Shown piece after piece: positions 16,391 to 25,510 of a DNA stretch of 64,000 nucleotides. The position numbers were made by a program, and so were the translations under genes. Source of the DNA: Myxococcales bacterium (GTDB lineage Bacteria > Myxococcota_A > Polyangia > Polyangiales > Ga0077539); assembly GCA_016793325.1 (NCBI GenBank), contig JAEUKI010000079.1:85461-149460 (forward strand), given 5' to 3'. Numbering within the stretch: position 1 is the first letter of the stretch; each line of letters starts with the position of its first letter. Under the pieces are notes generated by a model that saw nothing but the letters and a program-made list of their open reading frames with translations, was not told the origin of the DNA and made no database searches.

Positions 16391-17087
16391 ACTTGCTCAC
16401 GAGCTTCGCGCGCAGGGTGGCGAGCGCCTTCTGCGCGCTGTCCACGTGATCGAGCATCGCGCTGCGCTCGGCTTCATCTGCGGCGGCGTACACCTGCGTC
16501 GCCCGCGTCACGAAGTCGCTCTCGGCGAACTCTCCCGTGAATCGTTCGAGCTTCGCGCCGATGCGCCCCAACGTGAGCCGCGATTGGACCGGCTCTCCCT
16601 GCGCGCGAAGCAGCTCGCGGACGTACGCCTCGACTTGCTTCGACCTCAAGTTCGTCGCGAGCACGTGCTGCGCGGCTTTGCGAAGGAGCTTCTCGTCTTC
16701 GAGGCGCACCAATCGAGACTTGCGCCCGTAGTCGAGCGAACGCCACGCGTCGCTGTTCAGTCGCTTGTCGTACACCGCGCTGAGCAGCGCGCGCTCGAGC
16801 GTCTCGGGTGAGATCCGTAGGCGCGGGCCGTCGCTGGCCAAGAGCAGCGCGATCCACAGCGGGTGCTCGTCGCGTCGCTCGAGCACGAGCGCCGTATCGC
16901 CGCCGAAGAGCTGCACGAACAGCCATCGTCCGTACTCGGCCACAGCGTCTTCGACGGTCTTGCGCACGGTCTCGCCGCGCGCGAGCGCCTCGTCGAGCAC
17001 CTTGCGCTCGTTCGCGTCCAGCCCGTGCGCGTCGTCGCGGGCCGCGGTTTTGGCCAGCACATCGCGGTCGTCTTTGTCCCTCGCCAT
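16335..17087 (-). CDS. Hypothetical protein with Lys/Arg-rich tail
   Basis: 250 residues, largely helical and hydrophilic, no signal peptide. It contains a region LWIALLLASDGPRLRISPETLERALL and a helical C-terminal half, and ends in a very basic tail (KPARKKARRAKPRRR) suggestive of nucleic-acid contact. The start at 17087 (MARDKDDRDV) is the first good ATG. Its 3' end is partly duplicated at 35692-35748. It is transcribed away from the Gly-rich lipoprotein gene. No family recognised. Confidence 0.75.
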   Translation of the reverse strand: MARDKDDRDVLAKTAARDDAHGLDANERKVLDEALARGETVRKTVEDAVAEYGRWLFVQLFGGDTALVLERRDEHPLWIALLLASDGPRLRISPETLERALLSAVYDKRLNSDAWRSLDYGRKSRLVRLEDEKLLRKAAQHVLATNLRSKQVEAYVRELLRAQGEPVQSRLTLGRIGAKLERFTGEFAESDFVTRATQVYAAADEAERSAMLDHVDSAQKALATLRAKLVSKSSAKPARKKARRAKPRRR

Positions 17088-17462
17088 GCGTTCGATGGTG
17101 CCAGCGACCGCCGGCAGAGCGCAACGTCGCGCGACCGTGCGCCGTGTGTCGCGGCCGAGGGAGAGGCGCTGCGCAGCAACGGCGCTGAGGCAGAGCCTCG
17201 GCGCATAGCTCGGGCTTGGAGTAGCGCCAGCGACGGCGCCGCCGAGACTGCTCGAAGCCCGGGGTCAGCGATCGAGCACACTGGATCGAAAATCGACTGG
17301 ACTCTCTCAGGCGTCCGGCGACTTCGAGATGAGGTCGATCCAAAGCCCGCAGCGCCGTCGCTCGAAGCTCGTCGACGTTCCAGCGGTCGTGTCGTGGTGT
17401 GTCAGCGGTCCCAGGGCGTCGGCGCCTTCCCGACCGAGGCGCGGCCTCCGTATTCTCTGGAG
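17088..17462. other. 375 bp divergent intergenic region
   Basis: Lies between divergently transcribed genes and should hold both promoters. No convincing -35/-10 pair, repeat copy or small gene was recognised. An open plus-strand frame crosses it but has no coding character before 17463. Confidence 0.4.
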
Positions 17463-19397
17463 GTGCAGACACTTCGTCGTGCCCTCGTTGGACTGGTCTC
17501 GCTCACCGCTGCCTGCGCGGCAAACACTGGCCCCTCGTCGGACGCTGCGCCCGACTCGCAGGGCGTGGCAGACACTTCATCGCGCGACGCCCTGTCCGAC
17601 ACCACGACGCCCGAGGCGGGCCTCGATGCAGCGCCCGACGCGACGCCCGACGCGACGCCCGAGGCGAGCTTCGATGCCCCCGTGGACGCAACGCCGGAAG
17701 CCTCCGTGGACGCAACGCCAGAAGCCTCCGTGGACGCAACGCCGGAGGACGTCTCGTGCGGCGCGGGAACAAACTTCTGCATGGGAATGTGCCGCGCCGA
17801 CACGGACCCTGCGTTTGGCTGCGGGAGCGCGACGTGCTCGCCCTGCGCGATTCCAGGAGCCACGGCGACGTGCGCGATGGGCGCGTGCGCGCTCGCAGCG
17901 TGCATCGCTGGCCGCTACGACCTCGACGGCGACCCGCGCAACGGCTGCGAATACACCTGCACGCCCACGGGAACCTCGGATCCCATCGACCCGACCTTCA
18001 CCGACGACAACTGCGACGGCAGCGACGGCGTGGTGGCGCAGTGCGTGTTCGTGTCTGCGACCTCGGGCAACGACACGACGGGCGACGGCACGAGGACGCG
18101 CCCCGTCCAGACGCTGGCTCGCGGCATCGCGCTCGCGCAGATGACCAGTCGCAGCGCTGTGTGCGCCGCAGGCGGGGTGTACCTCGAGGCCGTCACCGTG
18201 GCCTCCGGGATCAGCGTGTACGGGGGCTTCGACGAGAGCGACGCGAGCTTTCGGTTCCGTCGTGCGGCGAGCGCGACGACCACGGTGCGGGCGGTGGGAA
18301 CGGTCTTTCTCGCGAACGCCATCAACGACGAAACGCACCTCGAGGGCTTGATCATCGAGGCGCGCGCGCCGAGCGCCGCGGGCGGTTCGGCCTACGGCGT
18401 GCGACTCGTCGCTGGAACGGCGCCGCTGTTCGTTCGGTACAACACCGTCACGGCGGGGGATGCGACCGCGGGCGCCGCGGGCGCTGCGGGCTCGAACGGT
18501 GCGTCCGCGAGCCCCGGCGGCAATGGGATGATGGGCTGCAGCGGATGCACCTCGTCCACCACGGGCAGGGGCGGCAACGGCGGGGCGAGCCCCTGCGGCA
18601 ACACCGGCGGTGCAGGCGGCAACGGCGGCTACGACGAGAACGGAACGACGGGCGGCGCGGGCGTAGGCAACCCAGCCTCGGGCGGCGCTGGCGGGTTGCG
18701 CGGGATGTGCATCGTCGGGCCCAACAATCGCCCGGGCGGCGCGGGAAGCGACGGCGCGGCGGGCGCCGCTGGCAGCGGCGGAACCGGCGCCACAGGGCCG
18801 GGCGCGCTCGCGATGGGCGCCTTTGTTCCTGCCTCCGGCGTCGCAGGCAGCGCGGGCACCAACGGAGCTGGCGGCGGCGGCGGTGGCGGCGGTGGCGGTG
18901 GTGCGGGCGGGATTTGCCGCGCCGACCAGGGCGGCGGCGGTGGTGCCGGCGGCGGCGGCGGGTGCGCTGGAACGCCAGGCGCCGGCGGCGGTGGTGGCGG
19001 CGCGAGCTTCGGCGTCCTCGTGGCCGCTGGAACGGCAGTCGTCTCGAACAACACGCTGACCACCGGCGTTGGCGGCGCGGGCGGAGCTGGAGGCCGAGGC
19101 GCGTCGGGCGGCGCAGGCGGCGCGGGAGGTATGGGCGGCCTTGGCGCAGACGAAGCGGGGCCTGGCGGCGCGGGCGGCAGGGGTGGCGCGGGCGGCGCAG
19201 CAGGGCCCGGCGGAGGCGGCGCGGGCGGCCCGAGCGCATGCATCGCGCGGGGCGGAAGCGCGACGGTGATGGCTTCGACAAACACCTGCTCCGCGGGCGC
19301 GCCAGGAGTGGGCGGCGCCGCTGGCGAGTCGGTCGGAGGGTTGACCGCGACGCCGGGCGCGACGGGCGTCAGCGGCGCATCGCTGCTGCTGCCCTGA
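17463..19397 (+). CDS. Gly-rich PGRS-like lipoprotein
   Basis: 644 residues from a GTG at 17463 (QTLRRALVGLVSLTAAC; lipobox LTAAC, Cys 18). An Asp/Ala/Pro/Thr linker with 8-residue repeats follows (about 25-95). Next come a Cys-rich stretch and a DUF1565-like segment (VFVSATSGNDTTGDGT...VQTLARGIALA) that usually starts a right-handed beta-helix. From about residue 330 the chain is dominated by GGAGGxGG repeats, similar to the mycobacterial PE_PGRS and myxobacterial surface proteins. Such Gly-rich domains form extended triple-helical or beta-roll surfaces. Predicted to be exposed at the cell surface. The ribosome binding site (GGAG) is unusually close to the GTG, so the exact start is uncertain. 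Confidence 0.8.
   Translation: MQTLRRALVGLVSLTAACAANTGPSSDAAPDSQGVADTSSRDALSDTTTPEAGLDAAPDATPDATPEASFDAPVDATPEASVDATPEASVDATPEDVSCGAGTNFCMGMCRADTDPAFGCGSATCSPCAIPGATATCAMGACALAACIAGRYDLDGDPRNGCEYTCTPTGTSDPIDPTFTDDNCDGSDGVVAQCVFVSATSGNDTTGDGTRTRPVQTLARGIALAQMTSRSAVCAAGGVYLEAVTVASGISVYGGFDESDASFRFRRAASATTTVRAVGTVFLANAINDETHLEGLIIEARAPSAAGGSAYGVRLVAGTAPLFVRYNTVTAGDATAGAAGAAGSNGASASPGGNGMMGCSGCTSSTTGRGGNGGASPCGNTGGAGGNGGYDENGTTGGAGVGNPASGGAGGLRGMCIVGPNNRPGGAGSDGAAGAAGSGGTGATGPGALAMGAFVPASGVAGSAGTNGAGGGGGGGGGGGAGGICRADQGGGGGAGGGGGCAGTPGAGGGGGGASFGVLVAAGTAVVSNNTLTTGVGGAGGAGGRGASGGAGGAGGMGGLGADEAGPGGAGGRGGAGGAAGPGGGGAGGPSACIARGGSATVMASTNTCSAGAPGVGGAAGESVGGLTATPGATGVSGASLLLP
17682..17749 (+). repeat. 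24 bp coding tandem repeat
   Basis: Units starting GTGGACGCAACGCC at 17682, 17706 and 17730 (period 24 bp, nearly identical) encode VDATPEAS repeats in the lipoprotein linker. Recent slippage is likely because even third positions agree. Confidence 0.8.
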
Positions 19398-19560
19398 GGC
19401 TCGCGGCGCGCGATGGCAAATAGCGCTCTCGCGCGCGTCGTGCGGGGCGCCTGTGAAGCGTGCGCCGAAACGCCGAGCAGCGCCGCAATGCTCTCGAGCG
19501 AAGCGTCAGCGTCGAGCGCGCGGCATGACCAACCACCGTCGATATGGCATCGTGCGCGGC

Positions 19561-20025
19561 ATGGTTCGTTCGTCGGCGACGGCCCTCGGGATCGGGGTGA
19601 CTTTGATTCTGTGTGCGGGCTCGGTGCTGGCGCAGAGCGCGCCGCAGCGGGACGCCGGTTCCGGGCGCGGACCCACCGACGCTGCCGGGGTTTCTCGAGC
19701 GCCAAGCGACCCACGCGGCGGAGGCCAGCTGCTGCTACGCGAGGTCGAGACCGAGCGCGACCGTGCATCGGGCCTGCTGCTCGACGCGCGGCGCGCGCGC
19801 AACATCCCTCGTCAAGAGTGCATCTTGGCGCTCCTCCGCGAGCTCGATCGCCTCGTAAACGACGCGCGCGGGGCGTACATCGCGCTGGGGCAAGCGATCT
19901 TCATGGATCGTCAGGCGCAGCGCGAGCACTGGCTACAACTGTTGCAGCGATATCGTCAGCGCGCGGTGGAGCTCGGCGCGGAGGCTTCGCGCTGCGGTCA
20001 GGGAGTCGCGCGGCAGAGGCCGTAG
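19561..20025 (+). CDS. Small exported protein
   Basis: 154 residues from the ATG at 19561, chosen because it opens a clean Sec signal peptide (MVRSSATALGIGVTLILCAGSVLAQ, cleavage after VLA). A further in-frame ATG at 19525 is possible. The mature part is hydrophilic and helical with Arg/Glu/Leu-rich stretches (LLREVETERDRASGLLLDARRARN, LLRELDRLVNDARGAYIAL), a coiled-coil-like character. Periplasmic location inferred. No family recognised. Confidence 0.7.
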   Translation: MVRSSATALGIGVTLILCAGSVLAQSAPQRDAGSGRGPTDAAGVSRAPSDPRGGGQLLLREVETERDRASGLLLDARRARNIPRQECILALLRELDRLVNDARGAYIALGQAIFMDRQAQREHWLQLLQRYRQRAVELGAEASRCGQGVARQRP

Positions 20026-20233
20026 TTTCGCGGATCGTTGCGCGCGGACAAACGCCCACAGCCCCGCGCGACCGGCCCGCGACCGACGACGTGACGGACG
20101 CGCGCCGCGTCGTCGGTCGGCCGCGACCTCCGTGCGCGTGCGCACGAGCGTGCCCTCGGCCTCACGAGACACAGCCATTCGCCCGATTGGCGTTCGCTCT
20201 TGCGCGCCTCGACCCAGAGCGTGCGCGCATCGC

Positions 20234-21445
20234 TCAGAGCCATGGGTGACCCTCGCGGCGCGCGAACTCGCCGCACTTGGGGCAGCGGTGGTTGACGCGA
20301 ACGCGGGCGAAGCATCGGTCCGTTCCGCAGCGGTCGAGCGGGATCGAGCGACCCACGAGGTACCCGACGACCGGCAAGCTCAAACCGAGCAGACCGCCGT
20401 GCGGGATCCACTTGATGGCAGCCACGGCGAGCCCGATCCCCGCCAACACGCCGTGCAGCGTCGCGTCCCTCGGGAACGTCAGCGACCCGAACGGCGTGCG
20501 TCGAGTGAAGGTTGCAACCGAGAGCGCGGCGGCGGTGCTCGAGCTCTCGCTCGCGGCGCTCAGCGCGAGGTCCGCGGCGAGCGCTTGGTCCTGCGCTTGC
20601 CCCGTGTCCATCGCGACGAGCGAGTCGAGGTCTTCGTGGGGAGGCCACTCGCTTCGCGGCGGAAGACCGAGCCGCGCGACGAGCGACTCGTCGATGTCGT
20701 CGAAGTACTCGAGCGCGGCCTCGAACGACGCGCGCTGATTGGGCTCGAGCAGCGCACGAACGTGCGCGAGCTCTTCGCGTGTGTACTCTCGGACGAAGCA
20801 CTGCGCGGCGAGGGCGAAGCTGAGCGCGTCGGGCGAGAGATACCCGAGCGAGCGATGGCTGTACTGGTGGCCGAGGATCCCGCCGAGCCCGCCGCTCGAT
20901 CGGTATGTGTACGCGCCGTTGGTCGACAGGACACCGAACCCCAAGAACACCGTCGTGAGGTCCGTGAGCTCTTCTTCAGCAGCTTCGTTGGCGACCTCGA
21001 GCCCGTGGAGATGGCGGTAGGCGTGCGCGACCTCGTGGGCCATCGCGGTCACGAACTCCTCGGAAGAGGCGAGTCGCGCGCGAAACACGCCGAACCAACA
21101 CGTGTCGTCGCGGATGCCCGCGAACCACGCGACCGCCTCTCGATGCGGAGCGATCGGGAGAAGCGTCGTAGCCTCGGCGCGGTCGATCTCGTCGATGATG
21201 TGTAGCTCGACGCGCAGCGCTTCGAGCCCCGCGTACCAGAGCAGTCGCCGCACCAGACGCAAGATGGTCCTGTCGTCCTTCGGATCGAATCGATCAGGAA
21301 AATAACTCGCGTCTGGCAAGATCAACGGCCACGCGACGAACGGCTCTACCCCCGCGCGCGCGATGATGTCGCTCAGTCGATCGAGCAGCTGCTCGCGTCG
21401 CGTCTGCGACGGAAGGTGTGTGCGGTCCCGCGCGTCGTCGTCCAT
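20234..21445 (-). CDS. Putative zinc metallopeptidase with membrane hairpin and zinc ribbon
   Basis: 403 residues from the ATG at 21445 (MDDDARDRTH); an ATG at 21475 is an alternative. HEVAH at 137-141 within FVTAMAHEVAHAYRH is a classical HExxH zinc-binding helix. About 16 residues on, NEAAEEELTDLTTVFLG supplies a plausible third ligand (Glu or Asp near 158-162), as in gluzincin/aspzincin-like enzymes. Near the C-terminus are two hydrophobic segments (VLAGIGLAVAAIKWI and LLGLSLPVVGYLVG) and two Cys pairs (CGTDRC, CPKCGE) that could bind another zinc. Peptidase activity is likely; the substrate is unknown. Divergent from the gene at 21474 with overlapping start regions. Confidence 0.75.
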   Translation of the reverse strand: MDDDARDRTHLPSQTRREQLLDRLSDIIARAGVEPFVAWPLILPDASYFPDRFDPKDDRTILRLVRRLLWYAGLEALRVELHIIDEIDRAEATTLLPIAPHREAVAWFAGIRDDTCWFGVFRARLASSEEFVTAMAHEVAHAYRHLHGLEVANEAAEEELTDLTTVFLGFGVLSTNGAYTYRSSGGLGGILGHQYSHRSLGYLSPDALSFALAAQCFVREYTREELAHVRALLEPNQRASFEAALEYFDDIDESLVARLGLPPRSEWPPHEDLDSLVAMDTGQAQDQALAADLALSAASESSSTAAALSVATFTRRTPFGSLTFPRDATLHGVLAGIGLAVAAIKWIPHGGLLGLSLPVVGYLVGRSIPLDRCGTDRCFARVRVNHRCPKCGEFARREGHPWL

Positions 21446-21473
21446 CGAAGCCGCTTCGAATCCTACCGCGGGC

Positions 21474-22520
21474 ATGCGGGCCACGGGCGCGCCGAAACGC
21501 TTCGACCGGGGACGGTCTCCGGGAGAACCGCGCGAGCGGGCAAACGGTTCACGACGAGACGACGTCCGTGCGACACTGCGCGCAGTGGGAGAGACGCCAT
21601 ACCGAGTCGCTGAAGAGCTCGTCGCGGATCGGGACGCTACGGTTCGCGAGGTCGAAGACGAATGCAACGCCTTCGCAGCAGGCGATCGCTGCAGGGCGTG
21701 CGGTACGAGCGGCGCGCACCCAGCGGTCCTGCGCAGCGGCGACCGCTACGAGGAGCGATCGAAGGAGCTCACGGACTACCCCGGCCGCGTCGCGCTTTGC
21801 GAGTCGTGCGCGTCCGCGCAGGACGAAGCGATCCACCGCCTCGACGCGCTGAACCGCGTGTTGGTAGCGCCTGTGGTCGCGAGCCTCCTCGCGCAGTGGA
21901 TCATCGTCGAGTTCGTCGAGCCCACGGGCGACATTTCGCGCGAGGTCCTCGCGGTGCAGGCAGTGTTCTTCGCGACGCTGATCGCCACAGCGATGTGGTT
22001 GCGTCGTCGAGCGCGCAGGACGCTCTTGCCCGCGGTGCTGGTCGCCGGTCGCGATCGATCGATCACGGTGCAGCTCGCGACGCCCGCCGCGCGCGCCAAC
22101 CCGCCGAGAGCCTTCGTCGGCGTCGCTCCCGAGCGCCGCATGCTGACATTGGGAATGCTGTTTGTCGTCGCCCTCTTCACAGTCCCGGTGAACCTCATCG
22201 CCTCGGTCTTGCTCAACGGGAAGGTCGATGTGTCGGGCGACAACAGGACGCGCGTCGTGGTGAACGGGCGCTACGAGGTCTCGAGCCCGCGGCTCGACGC
22301 AGTCGGGTGGTACTTCTACACTCGGGGCGCGAACGTGCGACTTGATTTCAGGGGTCCATTCGAAGTCGAGCCTTTGGTGCTCGACGGCTACGACGCGAAC
22401 CTCGTTCTCTCGACGCCGTCGTGCGCGACGCCCACCCGCGACGGCGAGCGTGCGTCCGTCGTGTACCGATGGGTTCGTCGTGGACACGAGTTTCGCCTTC
22501 GCTGTCCCAGCGTCGAGTGA
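21474..22520 (+). CDS. Zinc-ribbon membrane protein
   Basis: Up to 348 residues from the ATG at 21474; an in-frame GTG at 21585 may be the true start, since the first ~35 residues are Arg-rich and overlap the start of the divergent peptidase gene. A zinc ribbon is formed by CRACG and, about 35 residues later, LCESC. Two hydrophobic segments follow (VLVAPVVASLLAQWIIVEFV and VLAVQAVFFATLIATAMWL), then one around LTLGMLFVVALFTVPVNLIASVL. The C-terminal third is beta-rich. The divergent metallopeptidase also has a Cys-pair domain and membrane hairpin, so the two may act together; this is only contextual. Confidence 0.65.
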   Translation: MRATGAPKRFDRGRSPGEPRERANGSRRDDVRATLRAVGETPYRVAEELVADRDATVREVEDECNAFAAGDRCRACGTSGAHPAVLRSGDRYEERSKELTDYPGRVALCESCASAQDEAIHRLDALNRVLVAPVVASLLAQWIIVEFVEPTGDISREVLAVQAVFFATLIATAMWLRRRARRTLLPAVLVAGRDRSITVQLATPAARANPPRAFVGVAPERRMLTLGMLFVVALFTVPVNLIASVLLNGKVDVSGDNRTRVVVNGRYEVSSPRLDAVGWYFYTRGANVRLDFRGPFEVEPLVLDGYDANLVLSTPSCATPTRDGERASVVYRWVRRGHEFRLRCPSVE

Positions 22521-22630
22521 GCGTCGCCCCGGCGCTCGACGACAGCGACATGCGGAGCCGTTGACGAAGCGCGACTGCGCGCCTAGCCGACGACCAAGTC
22601 TTCATCCGCAACACATCCTTCACGAGTCCG

Positions 22631-23455
22631 ATGACGACCAGCCCCCTCTCGAACTGCGCGATCAACGCGATTCGCGGACTGCACGCAGCGCTGGTCGTGT
22701 GGCGCCGTCCGCTCGTGGACGCGTCGCTGCACCGGCTCTTGCGGCAGTGCGACGCGAAGCTGCCTCTGCTCGCGCCCTCGCTCCTCGATCAACCGATCAC
22801 CGAACAGCGTTGGCTTCGGTACCTGCGCGCCGAGGCGCTGCGCCCGCGCGCCGCCGGAACGCCCATGGAAAAGCTCGCGTGGACCGTTCGTGGCGCGATC
22901 CTCCACCCCGAGTGCCGCAAGCTCGAGACGATCGTCGAGCGATGGCTCCCCGACGAAGACCCGCTGCGCGAGGTCGTGATCGCCACGCGCGACGCGATCG
23001 ACGTCTGGTGGAACGAGCCTTCGAAACCCGTGCGCGTCGAAGCCTTTCACATCCTGTGGATGACGACGGACCCGATTCAGCGCTGGCGCGACGCGGCGCT
23101 CGCCGCCCTCATCCTCGTCGCTCCCCGGCTCGACGACGAGGTGCACCGGGACCTACGCGACGCGATCGACCGCGCGCACGATCGCGAACGAATGCGCTCC
23201 GTTTCGATCTGGGCGCGCGACGAATGCCGACTCGTGCGCGACGCTGACAGCGCAGAGCGCGCGTTCGACAACCTCGCGAGCGATCGATTTCCCCTCACGA
23301 TCGCGTACATCAGCGAGCGCTTCGAAAACAGCGTGCGTCGCGACGTCGACCGCGCCTGCGGAGCGTTTCTGCGCGCGCGTGTTCCAGCGCTGGACCTCGA
23401 GCGCTTGTGGGTCGCGCGAGCCAGCACGACAGCCGATCGCAACACACCGACGTAG
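22631..23455 (+). CDS. Hypothetical helical protein
   Basis: 274 residues, no signal peptide. It is rich in Arg, Ala, Leu and Trp with repeated helix pairs (LHRLLRQCDAKLPLLAPSLLD, LREVVIATRDAIDVWWNEPS, RWRDAALAALILVAPRLDDE) that suggest an alpha-solenoid. No catalytic motif is visible. The next gene starts about 140 bp downstream on the same strand. No family recognised. Confidence 0.7.
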   Translation: MTTSPLSNCAINAIRGLHAALVVWRRPLVDASLHRLLRQCDAKLPLLAPSLLDQPITEQRWLRYLRAEALRPRAAGTPMEKLAWTVRGAILHPECRKLETIVERWLPDEDPLREVVIATRDAIDVWWNEPSKPVRVEAFHILWMTTDPIQRWRDAALAALILVAPRLDDEVHRDLRDAIDRAHDRERMRSVSIWARDECRLVRDADSAERAFDNLASDRFPLTIAYISERFENSVRRDVDRACGAFLRARVPALDLERLWVARASTTADRNTPT

Positions 23456-23593
23456 TCGATCGCCTCGTCCGCTCGCGTGCGCAGCGACAAATCGTCGTTG
23501 CTTGTCTTATCCGCCCAAGCCCGACGGCGCCTCGTGGGTTGTTGCCAGACTCGCAACCGACCCAAGACGGACGCTCGCGCTTCGAGGACTCGC

Positions 23594-25486
23594 ATGATTC
23601 GACGAGGGATTCCTGGTTCATTGCTCACGCTGTCGGTGCTCGCGTCGTGCGCTGGAGGCGCCCGCGAAGTTGGCCAACGCGCAGTCGAGACGCAACGTGA
23701 TCAACAGTCCGCAAGCGCCGCGGGAGGATCGAGCGAGGCCTCGCACGATCGCATCACCGCGTCGTCCGGCTCCGCCGCGGGCTCGTTGGTTCGCGCCCCG
23801 CGCGCGGTGCACGACGAGACGCCGATGCTCGTGACATTGGTGGGCCGCACTCCCGACGCGCATCGCGCGAGCAACGGGGCCGTCGCGGGCGGAGGCACGA
23901 TTCCACCGTCGGGGTCGTTCATCGTCCGCGCCGCAGGAAATCCAGGGGCGGCGAGCGCTCCGCGCAGCGACCCGCCGATCGACGGACGCGAAGGCGGACG
24001 CGCAGGCGAGGCCGCGGGCTTCAGCGGGCTCGGCGCGACGGCGACGACTGGGTCCCCCGCACGCGCGCCGCGTAATACAGCTCCTGCGCGGGCTGAGCGA
24101 CCGCTAACCGTCGAAGAGCTCATGCGCGCAGCCACTGGATCGAGCGCCCGATCGGCCGCGCAAGTGCAGGCTGCGGTGCCCATTGGCGCTCGATCGACGC
24201 AGCGAAGCACCCTCGCTACGACGAGAAGCTCGGGCGGCGGCGAGGCGGGCGTTTCGCGGTCGTCGCTCGATCGTGCGCCTGCTGCGGAGCCTCGCCCATT
24301 GGAGCCCCTCAGCGCGCCCGTCGCGCGGCCGACGCCCGTCGGTGTGCCCGTCGGAAGCACGATGACGGTGACGACAACCGTCGCCGTGACCCCGCCGTTG
24401 ATCGTCGAACCGCAGCAAGACTTCGCCGGCTTGCTCACGGCAGCCACCGTCGGCGACGCTGATCGCTTCAACAATTACCTCGACTATCTCTCGCGCCACG
24501 CGAGCGAGGCCCGAGAGCTTCGGCTCGACATGGCGCGCAGGCTCCGCATCACCGTCGTCGACTCGCAGGGCCGCGCCGTCAACGCCGCGCGCATCCGCCT
24601 CTCCAACCAAACGGGAACGGTCCAAGCCCTCACCCACGCCGACGGATCGTTCGACTACTTTCCCGGCCTCTCGACCGCGCAGCTCGCGGGCACCGCGCGG
24701 CTCGACGTGAGCGTCGAATCGACGTCCGTACACGCCGATGTGCAGATCCCCACGCACGGCGACGGGCCGCCCGTGGTCGTGCGAATGAGCACCGCGGTGG
24801 TCCCTCCCGCGCCCGTGCTCGACCTCGGGTTCTTGATCGACGCGACGGGCTCGATGGGCGACGAGCTCGCCTACATCCACCGCGAGGTCGCCAGCATCGT
24901 GCAGAGAATCGAGCGCGATTCTCCAGGCGTCCGCGTGCGATTGAGCGCGACGTTCTACCGCGATCGCGTGGACGACAACGTCGTGCAGCAGATCCCCTTC
25001 ACGAGCAACGTTCAGGGCTTCGCGACCGCGATGCAAAACGTCTACGCGTCCGGCGGCGGCGACTACCCCGAAGACCTCGACGCTGGCATCGACGCCGCGA
25101 TCAACCGCCTCGCCTGGAGCGACGGCGCGGCGGTTCGCGTGCTGGTCCTCGTCGCCGACGCGCCTCCGCAGCACTACAACGACACGAACTTCACCTACCG
25201 CGAAGCCATGGTGCGCGCGTCGCAGCGAGGCATTCGTCTTTTGCCCGTGGCCGCGTCGGGCAGCGATCGCCGCGTCGAGTTCTTGTTTCGCGCGATGGGC
25301 GCGTATACGAGCACGCCGTACGTGTACCTCACGGACGACTCGGGCATCGGCGGCTCGCACATGGAAGCGGACACCGATCGCGTCGCGGTCGAGCGCTTCA
25401 ACGACGCGCTCGTTCGCTTGGTCACCAGCGACCTTCGCGGCCAGGGAATGCACGAGCCCGGTCGCCTCGGCGCCGAGCGCAACTGA
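23594..25486 (+). CDS. vWFA-domain lipoprotein
   Basis: 630 residues from the ATG at 23594; upstream in-frame starts add an Arg-rich leader that would spoil the signal. Lipobox LASC (Cys 19). Residues 20-290 are low-complexity and probably disordered. Around 315-400 a carboxypeptidase-regulatory-like beta-sandwich is likely (LRITVVDSQGRAVNAARIRLSNQTGT...GSFDYFPGL). From about 408 a von Willebrand factor A domain runs to about 600 with a MIDAS-type motif (DATGSM at about 415-420) and a conserved Asp in VLVLVADAPPQHY. Predicted to be an outer-surface or periplasmic adhesion or scaffold protein. No operon partner is evident. Confidence 0.85.
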   Translation: MIRRGIPGSLLTLSVLASCAGGAREVGQRAVETQRDQQSASAAGGSSEASHDRITASSGSAAGSLVRAPRAVHDETPMLVTLVGRTPDAHRASNGAVAGGGTIPPSGSFIVRAAGNPGAASAPRSDPPIDGREGGRAGEAAGFSGLGATATTGSPARAPRNTAPARAERPLTVEELMRAATGSSARSAAQVQAAVPIGARSTQRSTLATTRSSGGGEAGVSRSSLDRAPAAEPRPLEPLSAPVARPTPVGVPVGSTMTVTTTVAVTPPLIVEPQQDFAGLLTAATVGDADRFNNYLDYLSRHASEARELRLDMARRLRITVVDSQGRAVNAARIRLSNQTGTVQALTHADGSFDYFPGLSTAQLAGTARLDVSVESTSVHADVQIPTHGDGPPVVVRMSTAVVPPAPVLDLGFLIDATGSMGDELAYIHREVASIVQRIERDSPGVRVRLSATFYRDRVDDNVVQQIPFTSNVQGFATAMQNVYASGGGDYPEDLDAGIDAAINRLAWSDGAAVRVLVLVADAPPQHYNDTNFTYREAMVRASQRGIRLLPVAASGSDRRVEFLFRAMGAYTSTPYVYLTDDSGIGGSHMEADTDRVAVERFNDALVRLVTSDLRGQGMHEPGRLGAERN

Positions 25487-25510
25487 GCGCTGCACGCGCC
25501 GCCGCGAGCC

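Noticed and set aside
16863..17462. 200-codon 5' extension of the Gly-rich lipoprotein
   Set aside because: It would place the lipobox in mid-protein and overlaps the divergent gene; no coding character.
18629..19768. Pro-rich minus-strand frame
   Set aside because: Antisense of the Gly-rich domain; no start signal and no independent features.
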